From Lytechinus variegatus (lineage: Eukaryota; Echinodermata; Echinoidea; Temnopleuroida; Toxopneustidae), in the NCBI RefSeq assembly GCF_018143015.1, contig NC_054743.1:33071934-33135933 (forward strand): a stretch of DNA of 64,000 nucleotides. Reading direction: 5' to 3'. This document shows positions 45,302-57,361 of the stretch, in pieces; the stretch's first letter is position 1; each line of letters begins with the position of its first letter. Position numbers and translations under genes: made by a program. The notes under the pieces are model-generated. The model searched no databases. It saw nothing but the letters and a program-made list of their open reading frames with translations, and had not been told where the DNA came from.

Positions 45302-45937
45302 GGCCTCGTATTCTGAAGTCAGGTTTAATTAACTTAGACCACGGTCTCTAACTAATGACAAACACAGTTCTGACATGATTTATATCCTCGTCAGAAATAA
45401 CTCTGTTCTAGTAAAATACGACCAAAAATAGTCAAATATGACCAGAATAATACACTCTAAAAAATGAAGTGCTAATTCAGCTCTTAAAGAGCGTGTATAG
45501 TGACTGCACTTCGGAGTGCTGTTTTGTCTAGTTCAAATTTGAACGAGGAATATCAGCACTCCGAAGTGCAGTCACTATACACGCTCCTTAAGAGCTGAAT
45601 TAGCACTTCATTTTTTAGAGTGTAGTTGCACCCAGCTGACATTATTAAGTAGTCTTTTGTTTCTGATTTGTTTTTAGAGTGTATGGGGAGCCAAAAATGC
45701 GAAAGTTCTGTTTATGTTGTATATTTTTTGTTAACTATTTTGTTTCGTTTTGCTTTCATAATGAGGAAAAATAGTTCAGCTATCATTCCAAGACAAGTAT
45801 GAACAGTTTGGGTGTAATATGAGTTAATAAATTGGATGTGTACTGTGAGGGATTTGTGCCCCAAATGGCTCTCCATATAGTTAAACCACAACTTTAAACC
45901 AGTCCAGGGTTAACCCGAGTTCAGAATACGGGCCACT
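45302..45937. mobile_element. TIR element with CGTATTCTGAA ends, host of a nested hairpin element
   Basis: GGCCTCGTATTCTGAAGTCA at the left pairs with TGAGTTC-type sequence ending CCGAGTTCAGAATACGGGCC at the right. TTTAA / AACTTTAAACCAGTCC words continue the pairing. It encloses the hairpin at 45451-45624. Confidence 0.7.
45451..45624. mobile_element. 174-bp near-perfect hairpin element, 71-bp arms
   Basis: Arms 45451-45521 and 45554-45624 are reverse complements with a single mismatch; the loop is 32 nt. The ends are TACACTCTAAAAAATGAAGT and its complement. The outermost TA may be the target duplication, as in mariner-type MITEs. The near-identity implies a very recent origin or gene-conversion between arms. 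Confidence 0.9.
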
Positions 45938-46191
45938 AATTGTAGCTTTGCATTGTAGTAACCTTCAGGGCTATATAACCTTGAATTTGATTGGCTGCTG
46001 AGCTCTGTGTACACTTAATGGAAATTACTTTGTGTTATGAAAAGGGGTTGATATGATATATTCTTTTTCTCATTCTCTCTTAGTTTTTATTTGAAAGTTT
46101 GATTAAGACCATGGAGGTTAGGCCTACAAAATCTTAATTGAGTCAATAATAAATTGCAACAGTGGAATGAGACACACATAGGAGGAAGTGA

Positions 46192-46285
46192 AAAAGAGGG
46201 AGGGGGAGAGATGGAGGGGGAGAGAGAGGGGGAGAGAGAGGGGGAGGGAGAGGAAGGAGAGGGGGTAGAGAGAAAGAGATCATCA
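46192..46285. repeat. GA/GGGAGA microsatellite
   Basis: About 90 bp of GGGGAGAGAGAGG-type purine repeats. 45938-46190 and 46286-47170 hold no gene that I recognise; a G run is at about 46794. Confidence 0.85.
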
Positions 46286-47214
46286 GGGTGGGGATAACAG
46301 TGGCGTAAATCCGGCCAGAGCAGGCCTGGGAAGGGTAGGGATAGCTATAGCTAAAAATTACAAATTTACAATGAACACCATATCAAGTGTAACGTTTTCA
46401 AGTGTTGTATGTGAGAGACTGAATGAAGGCCTTCAAATCGATTCTAATATTGCGAAAGGATGTATGAAAGCGCATTTGAAAGGTTGCATGCTTCAGTCAT
46501 TTAATGTGTACACTTTTAAAGAGGAAATTAAGGGTTATTAATTATCAATAGCGAAATAAAATCTAGAAGAAAAAATCACGAAAGAAATAGAAAGTTGTTA
46601 TATCAAAGGGGGATTAAACAGTCGATTTTTTTTCCAATGAAACCTGTTTACTCACTAGTTAGAAATGAGATCAGAATGGGGAAAAATTGGATCATATAAT
46701 TTTTAGGAAAAAGGTTGCTTTGTAAAATGAATAGTATTCCACCACAGACCTAAGTATTAACTTCGAAAACGTGTAAATAGCACATTGATGAATGGGGGGG
46801 GGGAAGACTTCGAATAATGTGTAAGATAATGCAAAATTCAGAATTTTCAATAATATCCCATCCATATTTCAAATCCTTACAAAAAAACTGTTCCATATGT
46901 TAATAAGGATTTACTTTAAGTCTCCAATGAATTAAGAAAGAAATCGATAAGATACGGAATATATTGCTATTTTATTAACATCATTGATTTGATCAATGCC
47001 ATACTTTAAAATTATTCTGGAGCATGGATGCAGACGTGTAATATTTGTACAAACTATCCCCCTCTTCCCTAATTTAAAGGTACCAAGACAGGATCCTCTC
47101 CCGCCCCTGCCATTCACGCCAATGCATTTGTTTATGATCAGTTGTGAACATACTTGAAATCATATAACTGGTGATAGCAACTGTCTTGTGATCAGTGCGT
47201 ATAATGTTTGCAAT

Positions 47215-47515
47215 AAAGCCAAACGTAATTTGACAAGCAAAAAAAAGGGGAAAAAAAGGCTTTCACATAAACTTGAAGGTAATTTCGCCTGCGAAAGTTT
47301 GACAAGCAAAAAAAAGTTCCTCACTTTCAAAGGGGGAGGCACACTGGCGTCAAAACGGTATATTTACATCACAAATTTTGGTTTTCAAAGGGGGAGGGCA
47401 CGGGCTAACTCATGCATTTTAACGGCGTTTATTAAACATGTTAAACATAAATCCACCAAATATGATAAGGAAAATGTTTTTTTTTTGTCTTGAAGTGTGC
47501 GTGTGTGTATGGGGG
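47215..47515. repeat. TTTGACAAGCAAAAAAA repeat fragment (GGCGGATCC family interior)
   Basis: TTTGACAAGCAAAAAAA occurs twice, with TTTCAAAGGGGGAG-GCAC twice, then a G run at about 47512. Same words as at 19046-19210 and 54650-54870. The terminal repeats were not found here. 47516-48586 shows no gene. Confidence 0.5.
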
Positions 47516-48679
47516 GGGGGTCCCATTGCTATTCGGCATTTACAAGATAGATATAGCTCTGTCAAAACATGTCACGATATCACAAATCGTGTTTTAAAGT
47601 TAATGCAATTTTTACCAAGCTTGAAGAGCGCCACCTTAAGCTCAACACTAAAATAACTTCACCCGTTTTTTTACACACATTATGAAAAATACGAGACATT
47701 TGGCTTCCTCCTGCTCGTACGCACGGGCGTCCGTCGATATAACACATGATATTTTTATGAAAATATGCACCCTTTTTCTTAAAAGTTGATGGAGAGGGGG
47801 AAAAATTAATCGTATCAAGTCGGGGTATTCAGTAATGAGTACAGGAGAAACTATATTTCACTGATTTTCATGATTCATTCCATTTGATTAACTCATCTAT
47901 TCGTGTTTTGGGGCTAATCTTTCCCTTACGCATTGCTTTTTGGCAGAAGTTCTATGGAAAATACACCTTTCTTCACACAAACTTTGAGACACTCTGTATT
48001 CATTCCCCCATTGCTCGAGAATGAATGGGCAGTTAACGACGGGTTAAAGATTTATTGAGGAACGGAATGTATATTTCATGAAAATGAAAGCCATTTTCCC
48101 ATTGGATATCTTCAATACGTGTTTTTTACTAGATGAAGTTAGTTGTCGAATAGGCTGTCCTGGCATTTGAGGTCTCTATCGGTGACGTCACTCAGGATCG
48201 TCATGCCTGAACCATCGGCCGGGCAGGGGTCGCAATGGTAGTATGATTTATGGATAATGCACTCGATATATACAATAATCTTGTCCACCCGTTCAAATGA
48301 ATGTGAAACTCATATAATTTTCATCAGAGCATTCAACAGGAGTACTGTAGTACACATTTCTTTGTTATAAGTGAATTAAAGTCCCTCCAGTGAGTTTGAT
48401 CACACCTATTGCGAAAATGTATCACCCCTACGTTGTAACACAGTCAGCTGTTTGCACTCAGGGTCACTCCGTGACCTGTGTGTGCGTTCAAGAGTTGTAC
48501 ACGATTTTCTGTCTCATTTAGGCAGAAATCTTTCATAATGATTCTGTTACTTCTTTTTCTGACACTATATTCCACACAGCAATGACCAGGGTGACCAGAT
48601 TTTACAAAATGAAATACGGGAAAAATTGACAGATAAAGATCAACAAAGAAGCCCACCCGCAGTATTAGACTTGTGAAAA

Positions 48680-49412
48680 AATATAAAGAATTGAAAGGGA
48701 GGGTGAACGAAAGAATGATGGAGAGAAAGAAAAGAGATGAATTGAGAAGCAAAGAAAATTGAGGAAAAATACAAAATAACAGAAAGTTAGAACAGAAGGA
48801 TGAAAGAAAGAATAAGAGAAAAAAGGGTTTCTGTCATTCTTTGAAATGAATATAGAAAGAAAGAAAGAAAAGAAAAGAAAAGGAAAGGAAGTGAAGATGA
48901 ATAAATGTGTGAAAGACAAAATAAAGGAGAGTATTAAAGGAAAAAGGTAAACAAATGAGGAGGGAAGAAAGAATGAAGGAAAGAAATATGTTTCCTTCAT
49001 TCTTTGAAAGAAAGAAGAAAACGGGAAGGGAAGGAAGGGAAATAAAGAAAAATGGGAAAAATACGAGAAAAAAATAAAATAAAGAAAGGAAGAAAGAGAG
49101 GGAGGGAAGAATGAAGGGAGGCGAGAACGAAAAAGGGAAAATAAGGGAAGGAGAGAAAGAACGAAAAGAAACAGGAGAGGAAGGAAGAAGTTAAGGTAAA
49201 TTTAAGGAAAGAAAGAATGAAGGAAATAGAAAAGGGAACTTTGATTGATAAAGAAGGAAAGTAGAGAAAGAAGTAAAGAAAGAAAAATGAAAAGAGAGAG
49301 AAAAAGGTGTTCAGGAAAGAAAGATAGGAAATAAAGATGGATGGGACGAAAAGGGGCATGCAGGAAGGATAGGGTAGAAAAGAAAGAAAAAGGAAAAAAG
49401 TTCAAGTAAACA
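48680..49412. repeat. 730-bp polypurine tract (GAAAGAAAGGAA type)
   Basis: Strong A/G strand bias with degenerate GAAAGAAAGAAGGAA units; some longer blocks recur (GAAAGAATGAAGGAA). The Phe/Ser/Leu-rich frames on the minus strand come from this bias and are not genes. Confidence 0.9.
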
Positions 49413-49574
49413 AAAAAAATTAATCATCTAATAAGAATCATGTTATTTGGTGTTTTTCTTAATGTATTTTAAAAGTAAAATGTTCTAGAAATGAATAAAA
49501 TTTCACACCAATTAAGACTCAAAACGAAAGCTGAAAAAACTAGATCTATGAAAAGTCAATAACTATTTTTGCTC

Positions 49575-50375
49575 AAAGTACTTTCATTTTTACAGCCCCA
49601 AAATTTTGGAACTCTCTCCACAATGATGATATTCAACAGGCCCCCTCCATTAACTCCTTTAAGAGAAAATTAAAAGTATTTTTGTTAGTATCCTACAAAC
49701 GAAGTTGATTTGTTTGTAGGTATTGATTGTCTTGTATCCATCTTGTATTTAACACTAAATTTTCCATATCACCCGGGTATCAATCCCAAATCTGTGTTTT
49801 CATGCTAGCGCTCTCGTTGATCCATGTTCAAATTTTGTTCTCCCCCTCTCTCTCTCCCTCTATCGGTCAGCCTAATTCTTTTTTCTCTCTCTCTCCTCCA
49901 TCCTCTAATATGTCACTATATTGTTTTCTTTGTTCGCGTGTCTGTATGTGTGTGTGTCTTTGATAATACATGTCCCATATTTTTGTCACCTTATTTCCAT
50001 TTTTTGCTATCATTTCCTTTCTTACTCTAAAATAGTTTTTCCTATTATATTTATCACATTTTACTTTCCCATTTTTATATTGTATATTCGTTCAGCCGAA
50101 TGAATTTCCATATTTACTTAATTTTTATTGCTTTGTCTTGTCTTAATTGCTTTATATAAATTATTTATTCAACTAGCTATAGGGGATCCACGCTCTACAA
50201 GCAATGCTTTTTAGTGGATCCCCTCATTTCCATATACGCTTTTTTTTTATACAAGCGTTTGTTATATAATTATGCTAAGTTAAAAATTATTTTGTATTCG
50301 TACTTTGATTTGTATTTGCATTCGATTTATATTTGTTTTGGAAATGAAATAAACCTCTTGAATCTTGAAAACTTC
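49575..50375 (+). mobile_element. LINE 3' end fragment inside the hAT element
   Basis: The frame reads PKFWNSLHNDDIQQAPSINS then FKRKLKVFLLVSYKRS and stops, the typical LINE C-terminus. A long AT-rich 3' UTR follows, ending GAAATGAAATAAACCTCTTG then AATCTTGAA. It is 5' truncated, and it lies within the hAT ends, so it probably landed after the hAT element formed, or was captured with it. Confidence 0.7.
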
Positions 50376-51342
50376 TTGCACCGATTACATCTCCAAATCA
50401 CAAATCTGAGAATAATTGGAAGAATTACCTGCCGACTTTGTGACTATTTTGGTGGAAAAACTGTTTATCATGTGAGATTGTTTGCACCATTGAGAATTTG
50501 CTCCGATCATACATGCCTAGCTAGTCGCCTGCCACACACACATAGGCAGAAGGCCAGTTCGTTTGCAATGTATAGGGTTACAGAAGCAAGAAAATCACTG
50601 CAAAGGTTTACAGTTATCGATGTAATTGTTGTCTCTGCTTCGTCATCTGTTGGTTATTTATAATTTAATGAAAATTTGACACTTTTAAATGTATGTTTGT
50701 TCAATATTCTGAAATACGGGACAATTAGGCGTCCCGGGGAGGGTTTGTCGGGACGCCGGGACAAAGGAGCAAAATACGGGACAATCCCGGGAAATACGGG
50801 ACGTCTGGTCACCCTGGCAATGACGGTGATTTCAAATCCTGCATGTTGCACCTCTCTACTCTTCTGCTATCTTATCATGATATAGATTCTCTCACAAAGA
50901 AATCTCAACTCCGGGGAGTATTTTTGCCTTTATTTATTCACAAAAAAATGATTATGCAACAATTCCTCTCCTAGTGGCATTAATTTCATTTTCTGCTTAA
51001 TATAACATGTTTGATTTTACACCATTCATCTTACTTCATTCTTTTCTATGAATCTCATTTGAAAATTCAACATATACTTTGGAGATTGCATTGCGACTGA
51101 AGTCATTTGTGGACAGAAGCAAAGTTCATCAGCCACTGACACAAACTCACAAAACAATTCAATTAGAGATACAGATCTAATAACATGACAGCATAAAAAA
51201 TATACAAATTGTGATTGAGAATCGAATGATTTATGATTCTGGTTTTCATTTTCTTTATTTTCAATACCTTGGAGATACTACAGGTAGTTTCCAGCACTAA
51301 GGTTTTTCCTCACTGTGGCTGAAAGTGAATACCAGTACAGAT

Positions 51343-51640
51343 GCAATAATGATAATAGCCAGTTCTTGTGTAGCGCATAGCACATTATGAATAACGTCTT
51401 TATGTGCTTCCAAAGGACTTGGATATTATTACCCTGGCTGTAGCTCAAGCAGCTTTTACGCCCTCGGCATTTCAAGGATTACATTCCTGCCAGGTACCCA
51501 TCCACCTCACCTGGGTTGAGTGCAGCACAATGTGGATAAATTACTTGCTGAAGGAAACTACTCCATGGCTGGGATTTGAACCCACAACCCTCTGTTTCAA
51601 AGTCTGGAGACTAATCCACTGGGCCACAATGCTTCGCAAC
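51343..51640 (-). mobile_element. tRNA-derived SINE copy
   Basis: On the minus strand: GAAGCATTGTGGCCCAGTGG, GGGTTCAAATCCCAGCC, CCTTCAGCAAGTAATTT and CTGCACTCAACCCAGGTGAG. Same family as 33838-34094. The tail end is ATT/ATC-rich. Confidence 0.88.
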
Positions 51641-51799
51641 AGAGATACACATCACAATATGTTTAACATTCTCTCCATCTCTCTCTCATTGCCATTATCT
51701 ATTGACAATATGTTGCTCGTGGATTGGCATTGGTCAAGAGCCAGTCAGGGGATTAATCAGTTCTATCAGAGAAATCAGAATTCATCTGAGATTAACAGA

Positions 51800-51960
51800 A
51801 GTCATAACATTTATGACGCCATTCACATAACTGTTTTCACAAAATATTGGGAGACTTCAAAATCCACTTTGATATCAATAAAATTATTAGCATTTTGCTC
51901 TGTGAAATTTTCTCTTAATTCATTAAGATATCTATTTTGGGGGCCCATAGTGCCCCTTTG
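51800..51960. mobile_element. Fragment of a Kolobok-like MITE
   Basis: TGTTTTCACAAAATATTG, TTTTGCTCTGTGAA-TTT and GGGGCCCATAGTGCCCCTTT resemble the right half of the 41285 family. One end only is present. Confidence 0.45.
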
Positions 51961-52318
51961 AAGTCGGGAGTTGGAATAAACAATAAAGAAATGCCAAACA
52001 GCAATTTGAATTTCAGCTACATTAATCTCTTTGCAAATATAGACCTAGTATTCAATTACTGTCTGCAACTCACATAGGCCATGGAAAGAAGGAACAAGAG
52101 AATACTCGGACTACACAATAATTTTGGTACACTGCTATATCAAATTCAAATTCTTTCAAGGTATAATTGAAGCCCATTAATATGAATTTAGAAGAAAAAA
52201 AAACACATGCCAAACAGCAGCAATAACACAAATAATGCATTACTGATATTCACAAGGAACAAAGACATATGTAGGTATAATCTCACAAGTACATGTGCAT
52301 GAGCTTATAAATCAATCA
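51961..52318. other. Gene-free stretch
   Basis: AT-rich, no recognised feature. Confidence 0.35.
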
Positions 52319-52829
52319 ATGGGGGGCCACTTCCATTGACGAGTGGTAACCATGCGTGACAATGGGCTTTCGAAAAGCACCCTAAACAAGTATTTTCCAT
52401 GTTCTGAAAATGCACCCTTTAACAAGTATTGGCAGTGAAACCTTACCCTTAACAATTGTTGGAAACAAACACATATTCCTTGATTTGACCCCCTAAACAA
52501 GTAGGTGTGTAGTCACAGACGTCGGCTTCACCTTCACTTTCGTTGGGTTTAGTACCACCCTACACAACTCGCTCAAATCGGATCCTAAACACATAGTGTT
52601 GGGGCAAAAAGAAATTCTAGTCTTTTTTTACCCTCCTCACATATTGGACCGTAAACATGTAGTTTTCCTATCAAAATATGTACCCTTTTTCATTATTTTA
52701 GCGTTTTTGACACCCTTATTACGTTACGTATGTAACATGCCCTATCTTGAAAAAGAGATCTTTTTTACTTGTTTATTTGGTCATGCATGGTATCTACTCG
52801 TCTATGAAGTGCCCCCCCCCCCCCCCCCG
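52319..52829. mobile_element. About 510-bp TIR element with ACCCTAAACAAGTA words
   Basis: The left end GGGGGGCCACTTCCATTGAC and right end (complement) GGGGGGCACTTCATAGACGA continue into CGAGTGG / CGAGTAG. Inside, CCCTAAACAAGTA, CCTTTAACAAGTA and CCTTAACAATTG recur about every 50 bp. The element ends about 110 bp from the MIS18A-like stop codon, so it may supply part of that gene's 3' UTR. Confidence 0.7.
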
Positions 52830-52941
52830 AAATCAATATTACTCTTTTCCAAGGAAAATACAAAATGCAGGGATCCAAGCTGTCGGTGATCAAAGATGAG
52901 ATCAACATTCAAGCAAATTTATGGAATTCAAATCTCAAGCT

Positions 52942-55900
52942 TCATAATGGTTTGTTTAATCTTCCACCTGAAATTTTCCTGATTGGTGACAGTAACTCCA
53001 ATTCATTCTGAAAGTCCCCTTGACTTCCAGAAACCTCATTATAGTCTTTGGTACGCTTGGTTCCTCTAACCCGGCTATCCTGACCCTTGGTAGCAGCTCT
53101 GGATGTCTTTGAAGATGATCTCTTGCTTCTCTTGCTTCCACTGTAATCATCCATGGATGCTCTGCTGGTATCACTATCAGTTAATGTCTGTTGGCTTCCA
53201 TTTGCTTTTTCGAAGACACCATTCCTTTGCACATCCTTCCCGAGATACTTTCCAAGTCCTTGGCCACGTTCCGATCCTGGACCCAAGGCTGGATTCCTTC
53301 CTTCATTCTTTCGAGAAGCAAGATTCTTGGCCGATCCACTTTGTAACCCCTCTTTGGGTTGGTGAGGGTACTTTGTAGACAGTAACCCCGGGTTGTTTTC
53401 TAGAATTCCTGACATGGACTGAAGAGGGTTCTCTGAAGGATTGGTGTCCTCGATCTCGAGTGATTGTTCAATGTTCTGGATACGTTGATGCATGGCACAC
53501 ATCAGCACCTGCAACTGTTCAATGAAGAGGCGTGTTGTTAGTGAAAAAAAGTTCCAGGTTTTATGCATATTGTCACAATCAAATGAAAAACACATTTATT
53601 CATTTATTTATTTCAAGGAATAATTTTTCTGGTAGTGCATTGCAATTTGCTTCTCATTTTTGAAAGACTGCTATGCATAAAGTCTTTTGTAAAGCATATT
53701 TTTACATAGGACTGTACATTACTTAGCTGAGAGCTTTTCTCTTATGACTAAAATACTATTCAAATTTGTAAAGCGATATTATTCCCTGTATTTATTAATC
53801 TTTTTTTTTTTTTTGGGGGGTGCAACCTTTGGGCCAATACATTCCCTGTACAGGGAATTTGTACATTAATTTAGAAACACATTTAGTACATACACCCTGA
53901 TGTGACAAGGTCGAGTGTGGAAATTAATTATCTTTTGGAGTGAAGAATATCCTTGTCTAGCTTGTCAGATTTGTCATGGGGAAAATTTGGAGTAACGATC
54001 TATTTCATTTTTGCTTGTCTGCTCATCTTGATGGCAATTAGGTCTTTCTTTTCTGTAAAAAATCTTACTTTTGCCAAATAAGAAAATATTTCTGTACCCC
54101 CAATTAGGAAATCTTTGATTCCTTTCTGAGCTAAGCATGAAAAGTATAATATTACTAAACTTTTATCAAACTCTTTTTAAAGACCTCCCAACTTCTCATA
54201 GAGCAACTTTTAATGGTAAATACCTTAAGTGTTGTTTCTTTCAATGCTTTCACGTTGGTGAACTGTTGGAAAGGGGTATCTGACTCAGGGAGAGATGATG
54301 AATCAGTAGAACCAACTTGGTACCTGTGGTGTAAGATTAATGGGTTAATGCAAGAAATTATTTTAAACTTCAGCAATAACTGATAGGCCTAATGAAAGTG
54401 TTTTGACTTAGATCAGATTTTACTCATTCACATGAAAAACAGGGAGAATGAATTTACAACTACTGTCACGTCTGTCTATAGCAAAGTATCAATGAATCTC
54501 TCAATTGTTCACTTCATAATAATGTAGAGTATCACAAGAGGATCTTGTTGTGTTATCAGTAAAAGTACCTCATTTTCCATTTGTTACACTTACAGAGTAA
54601 TTATTTCAGAAGTGTAAAATATGTGTGCAACTCTCTTGACATGTAATGGCTGTGCCCCCCCCCCCCCTTTGAGAGACACAATTAAAATTTGTAATGTAAA
54701 TATGGCAGCCTAACACAAGTGTGCCCACTCCCCTTTTGTCATTTTTTTGTGGACGAAATGACCTTTAATTTTGGGTGAAAACCATTTTTTTTTGCTTGTC
54801 AAATTTTCCTCTGGAAAATGTGCCCCCCTTATGGAAAATCCTAAAATCCGGGATCTGCCCCTTGACAGAATGAAATCAAAGAGACAAATTGAAATGTTCG
54901 ATGTCCAATGACGACTTACACTGAAAGTTTGTTGACATCGATTGTGAAGTAATCTCTGAGGTCGTCCAAGGGTCGTGGTGTTGTCCTGTAAACCTTCCCA
55001 AGCACCGTTTTACATCCTCGGCAAACAAGTGGGCTGAAAGTACTACATGAAAAATATGAAGGGGATATCAACTTAATCAATACATGTATCTCCATTTTTA
55101 GAAAGAAAAAGAAAATTGCAACTATAACAAAGTATAGGCCTAACTAATAAACAATGTATAGATCATAAAAAGAATAAGCATAAAAATAATCATCATCAGA
55201 TGAAAATTGGAAGAATACAAATATAGGGAGAATAAGAAATGGAAAATAATAGACAACAGAAGAGAGGGTGAAATAGAAAAAAAATAAAAAAAACGATGAC
55301 AAACAAAAGGATGATAAATAAGACAATAAAGGGAGAAAAAAGGAACAAAAGTAAAGAGAAAAATTGAAGTTACATGTAGAGCAAAAGAGAATAAAAAAAA
55401 GTATTCACATATAATGATAGGCCTATATTCTCAAATATTCATCAGTATAGATATGTTACTAGCCACACATAACACAACAGAGACTTATAAGAATTAAAAC
55501 TAAAAAAGGCCTATTCAATAAAAAAAGAAAGAAAAGAAAATGGGATACAAACCTTCCTTGGTCAATACCATCTGTTGATGTGATCAGCTTTGTTGATAAT
55601 TCTACAGATGCATTCACACCTGAAGTAAGAAATCAAAGAAAATGCAAATTTTGCTTTTTGTATTTCATAACTACCCCCTACCCCCCCCCCACTCATGCTA
55701 TAGTATAGCATTATTTGCTAGCATACATGTACATGTTAGTATGCCTCAGCGCTGCATTCAGACAGTGCAAATCAAGTTGGAAAACACTCGATCTGAAAGG
55801 CTGGAAGTGTTTACTGTCAGTCCTTTGTTAGAAAGTCACAACCTATGCATGATAAAACTAATCCATGCATTTGTTCTCTGTCATATTGATTTCTGTAACA

Positions 55901-57361
55901 GCCTCATTTTCGGTCTACCACAGTGACAAATGAAGAAAATACAGACTATCCAAAATTATGCTGCAAGATTAGTTACTCAAATTCGAAAATATGAATCAAT
56001 CACCCCTGTACTACGAAACCTACATTGGCTTCCTGTTCATTCTCGTATTTCTTTCAAATTATTAGTTTTTGCATATGAATGCTTCCATGAGATAGCTCCT
56101 TCATATTTTCCCGAACTATTAACTTTATATCAGACTCCTCGGAGTCATACTCTAAGATCAACCACAAAGCGGCTGTTTGCTATTCCCCATATTGTTACCA
56201 AAACATATATGGTGAGCGATTATTTGCACATGCCTCTTCCGTCATATGGAATGCACTTCCTAATTATATGAGAAATACGCATGATTTAGATAAGTTTAAG
56301 ACTACCCTAAAAAAGTATCTGTTTAACTTGTAATGAATTCAGTGCCCAACACCCTTTACTTACTTTCTAATAATTTCTTTCCTTAGTTTCATCCAAGTGC
56401 ATAGGGACATGCATTTCTATGTGTTCTGCGCTATAAATGAACTGAATATTATTATTATTAAAATCCAAGACACTATCGGTCAAAAAGGAGGGTGTCCACC
56501 AGAGAACGACAAGAGTTGAAAAAATCACAATAATGTAATTGCAACTTCCAGGGATGTGTCACAGCCCTTTCACAATACATTTTGTGAGATGGATCCACTT
56601 TCTGATCTTGTCATTAAACTTTAATGACAAGACAAGATCATAATTTTGTCATTTATGGTACGGTAGGATGGGGGGTCGGGTGTCCGGACACTTTATCTTT
56701 TTGAAGCCTTCTTTTTTGTCTGTGGATTACACTAAAAATATGAATCCATTACCATGATTACTTGTAATCATTTTCTATTTTGTTCTTTATAATATTTCCT
56801 AACATTTTGTACTAAAAATTGATGAAACTTCGCTGGTAAATTTTTCCAAATGACATTGTAAAATTGATCGTCCGGACACACAACCCGTCCGGAACTCCGG
56901 ATACAAAACAACTGGGTATACTCATTGTAATTTTCCCAAAAAAATGTTCTGCCCCCCCCCCCATTTTGATTCACCATTAAAACAAACAACATATCTGCAG
57001 ACCGTATCACTTATAGTAAAGTTATTATCAGATTGTATGAATCAAAATACAAAAGTGGCATAAGTTTGTAACTCATTGCACAAGCAATTTGTTAAACTAA
57101 ACACGATAGTGTGATAATGCATGCTCTCTTGTGTGCACGAGAAATCGCGCGCGCCGCGGTCGAATATTACGGCTTACGCTATATTCACTCACTGTTCAGT
57201 GTGATAGATTTCAAATCATCATGAGCAGCGATGAATGCTATGGAATCACTTATTATCACATTGCAATGTTGACACTGGAAAACAGCAGGTAGATCCTTGT
57301 TAGATTGATCATTTTCCACAGTCTCAGGATCAGGGCTGTCTTTTCCCGTCGCAGACTCCAT
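52942..57361 (-). CDS. MIS18A: MIS18A-like centromere protein (Mis18/yippee zinc fold), about 343 aa, five exons
   Basis: Exons on the minus strand: 57361-57193, 55619-55553, 55042-54920, 54323-54224, 53514-52942. All have GT-AG sites and matching phases (1, 2, 2, 0), giving 343 residues. Mis18 proteins license CENP-A loading at centromeres by recruiting HJURP. The yippee-type zinc fold is shown by CQHC (Cys30, Cys33) and CRGC (Cys86, Cys89). VFQCQHCNVIISDSIAF and LGKVYRTTPRPLDDLRDYF resemble Mis18-alpha more than OIP5 (Mis18-beta). A Gln-rich helical segment (CAMHQRIQNIEQSLEIE) fits the family's C-terminal coiled coil. The roughly 150-residue Ser/Lys-rich tail is longer than in vertebrates (about 230 residues total). 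A TTGCAG doublet gives two possible acceptors for the last exon. OIP5 identity is the main alternative. Confidence 0.85.
54650..54870. mobile_element. GGCGGATCC-family fragment in a MIS18A intron
   Basis: GGCTGTGCCCCCCCC, TTTTTGCTTGTCAAATTTTC, ATGTGCCCCCCTTATGGAAA and CGGGATCTGCCCC match the fragments at 19046 and 22743-22978. The ends are eroded. Confidence 0.6.
55745..56460 (+). mobile_element. CR1/L2-like LINE 3' fragment in a MIS18A intron
   Basis: Reads HAFVLCHIDFCNSLIFGLPQ, QNYAARLVTQIRKYESITPV then LRNLHWLPVHSRISFKLLVF and, after a frameshift, SVIWNALPNYMRN and FKTTLKKYLFNL. It ends with GCGCTATAAATGAACTGAA and an (ATT)n tail, typical for CR1/L2 3' ends. It is 5' truncated and antisense to the host gene. 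Confidence 0.88.

Larger units (their letters stand above)
48587..50816. mobile_element. 2230-bp hAT-type non-autonomous transposon
   Basis: The left end CAGGGTGACCAGAT and right end GTCTGGTCACCCTG are inverted; the subterminal AAATACGGGA is shared. The 8-bp target duplication GCAATGAC is perfect (48579-48586 and 50817-50824). Eight bp and CAG...CTG termini are diagnostic of hAT. No transposase is inside; instead there is a polypurine tract and a LINE fragment. Confidence 0.88.

Noticed and set aside
48665-49405. Several overlapping Phe/Ser/Leu-rich frames on the minus strand that look like membrane proteins
   Set aside because: They come from a polypurine tract on the plus strand; composition alone explains them.
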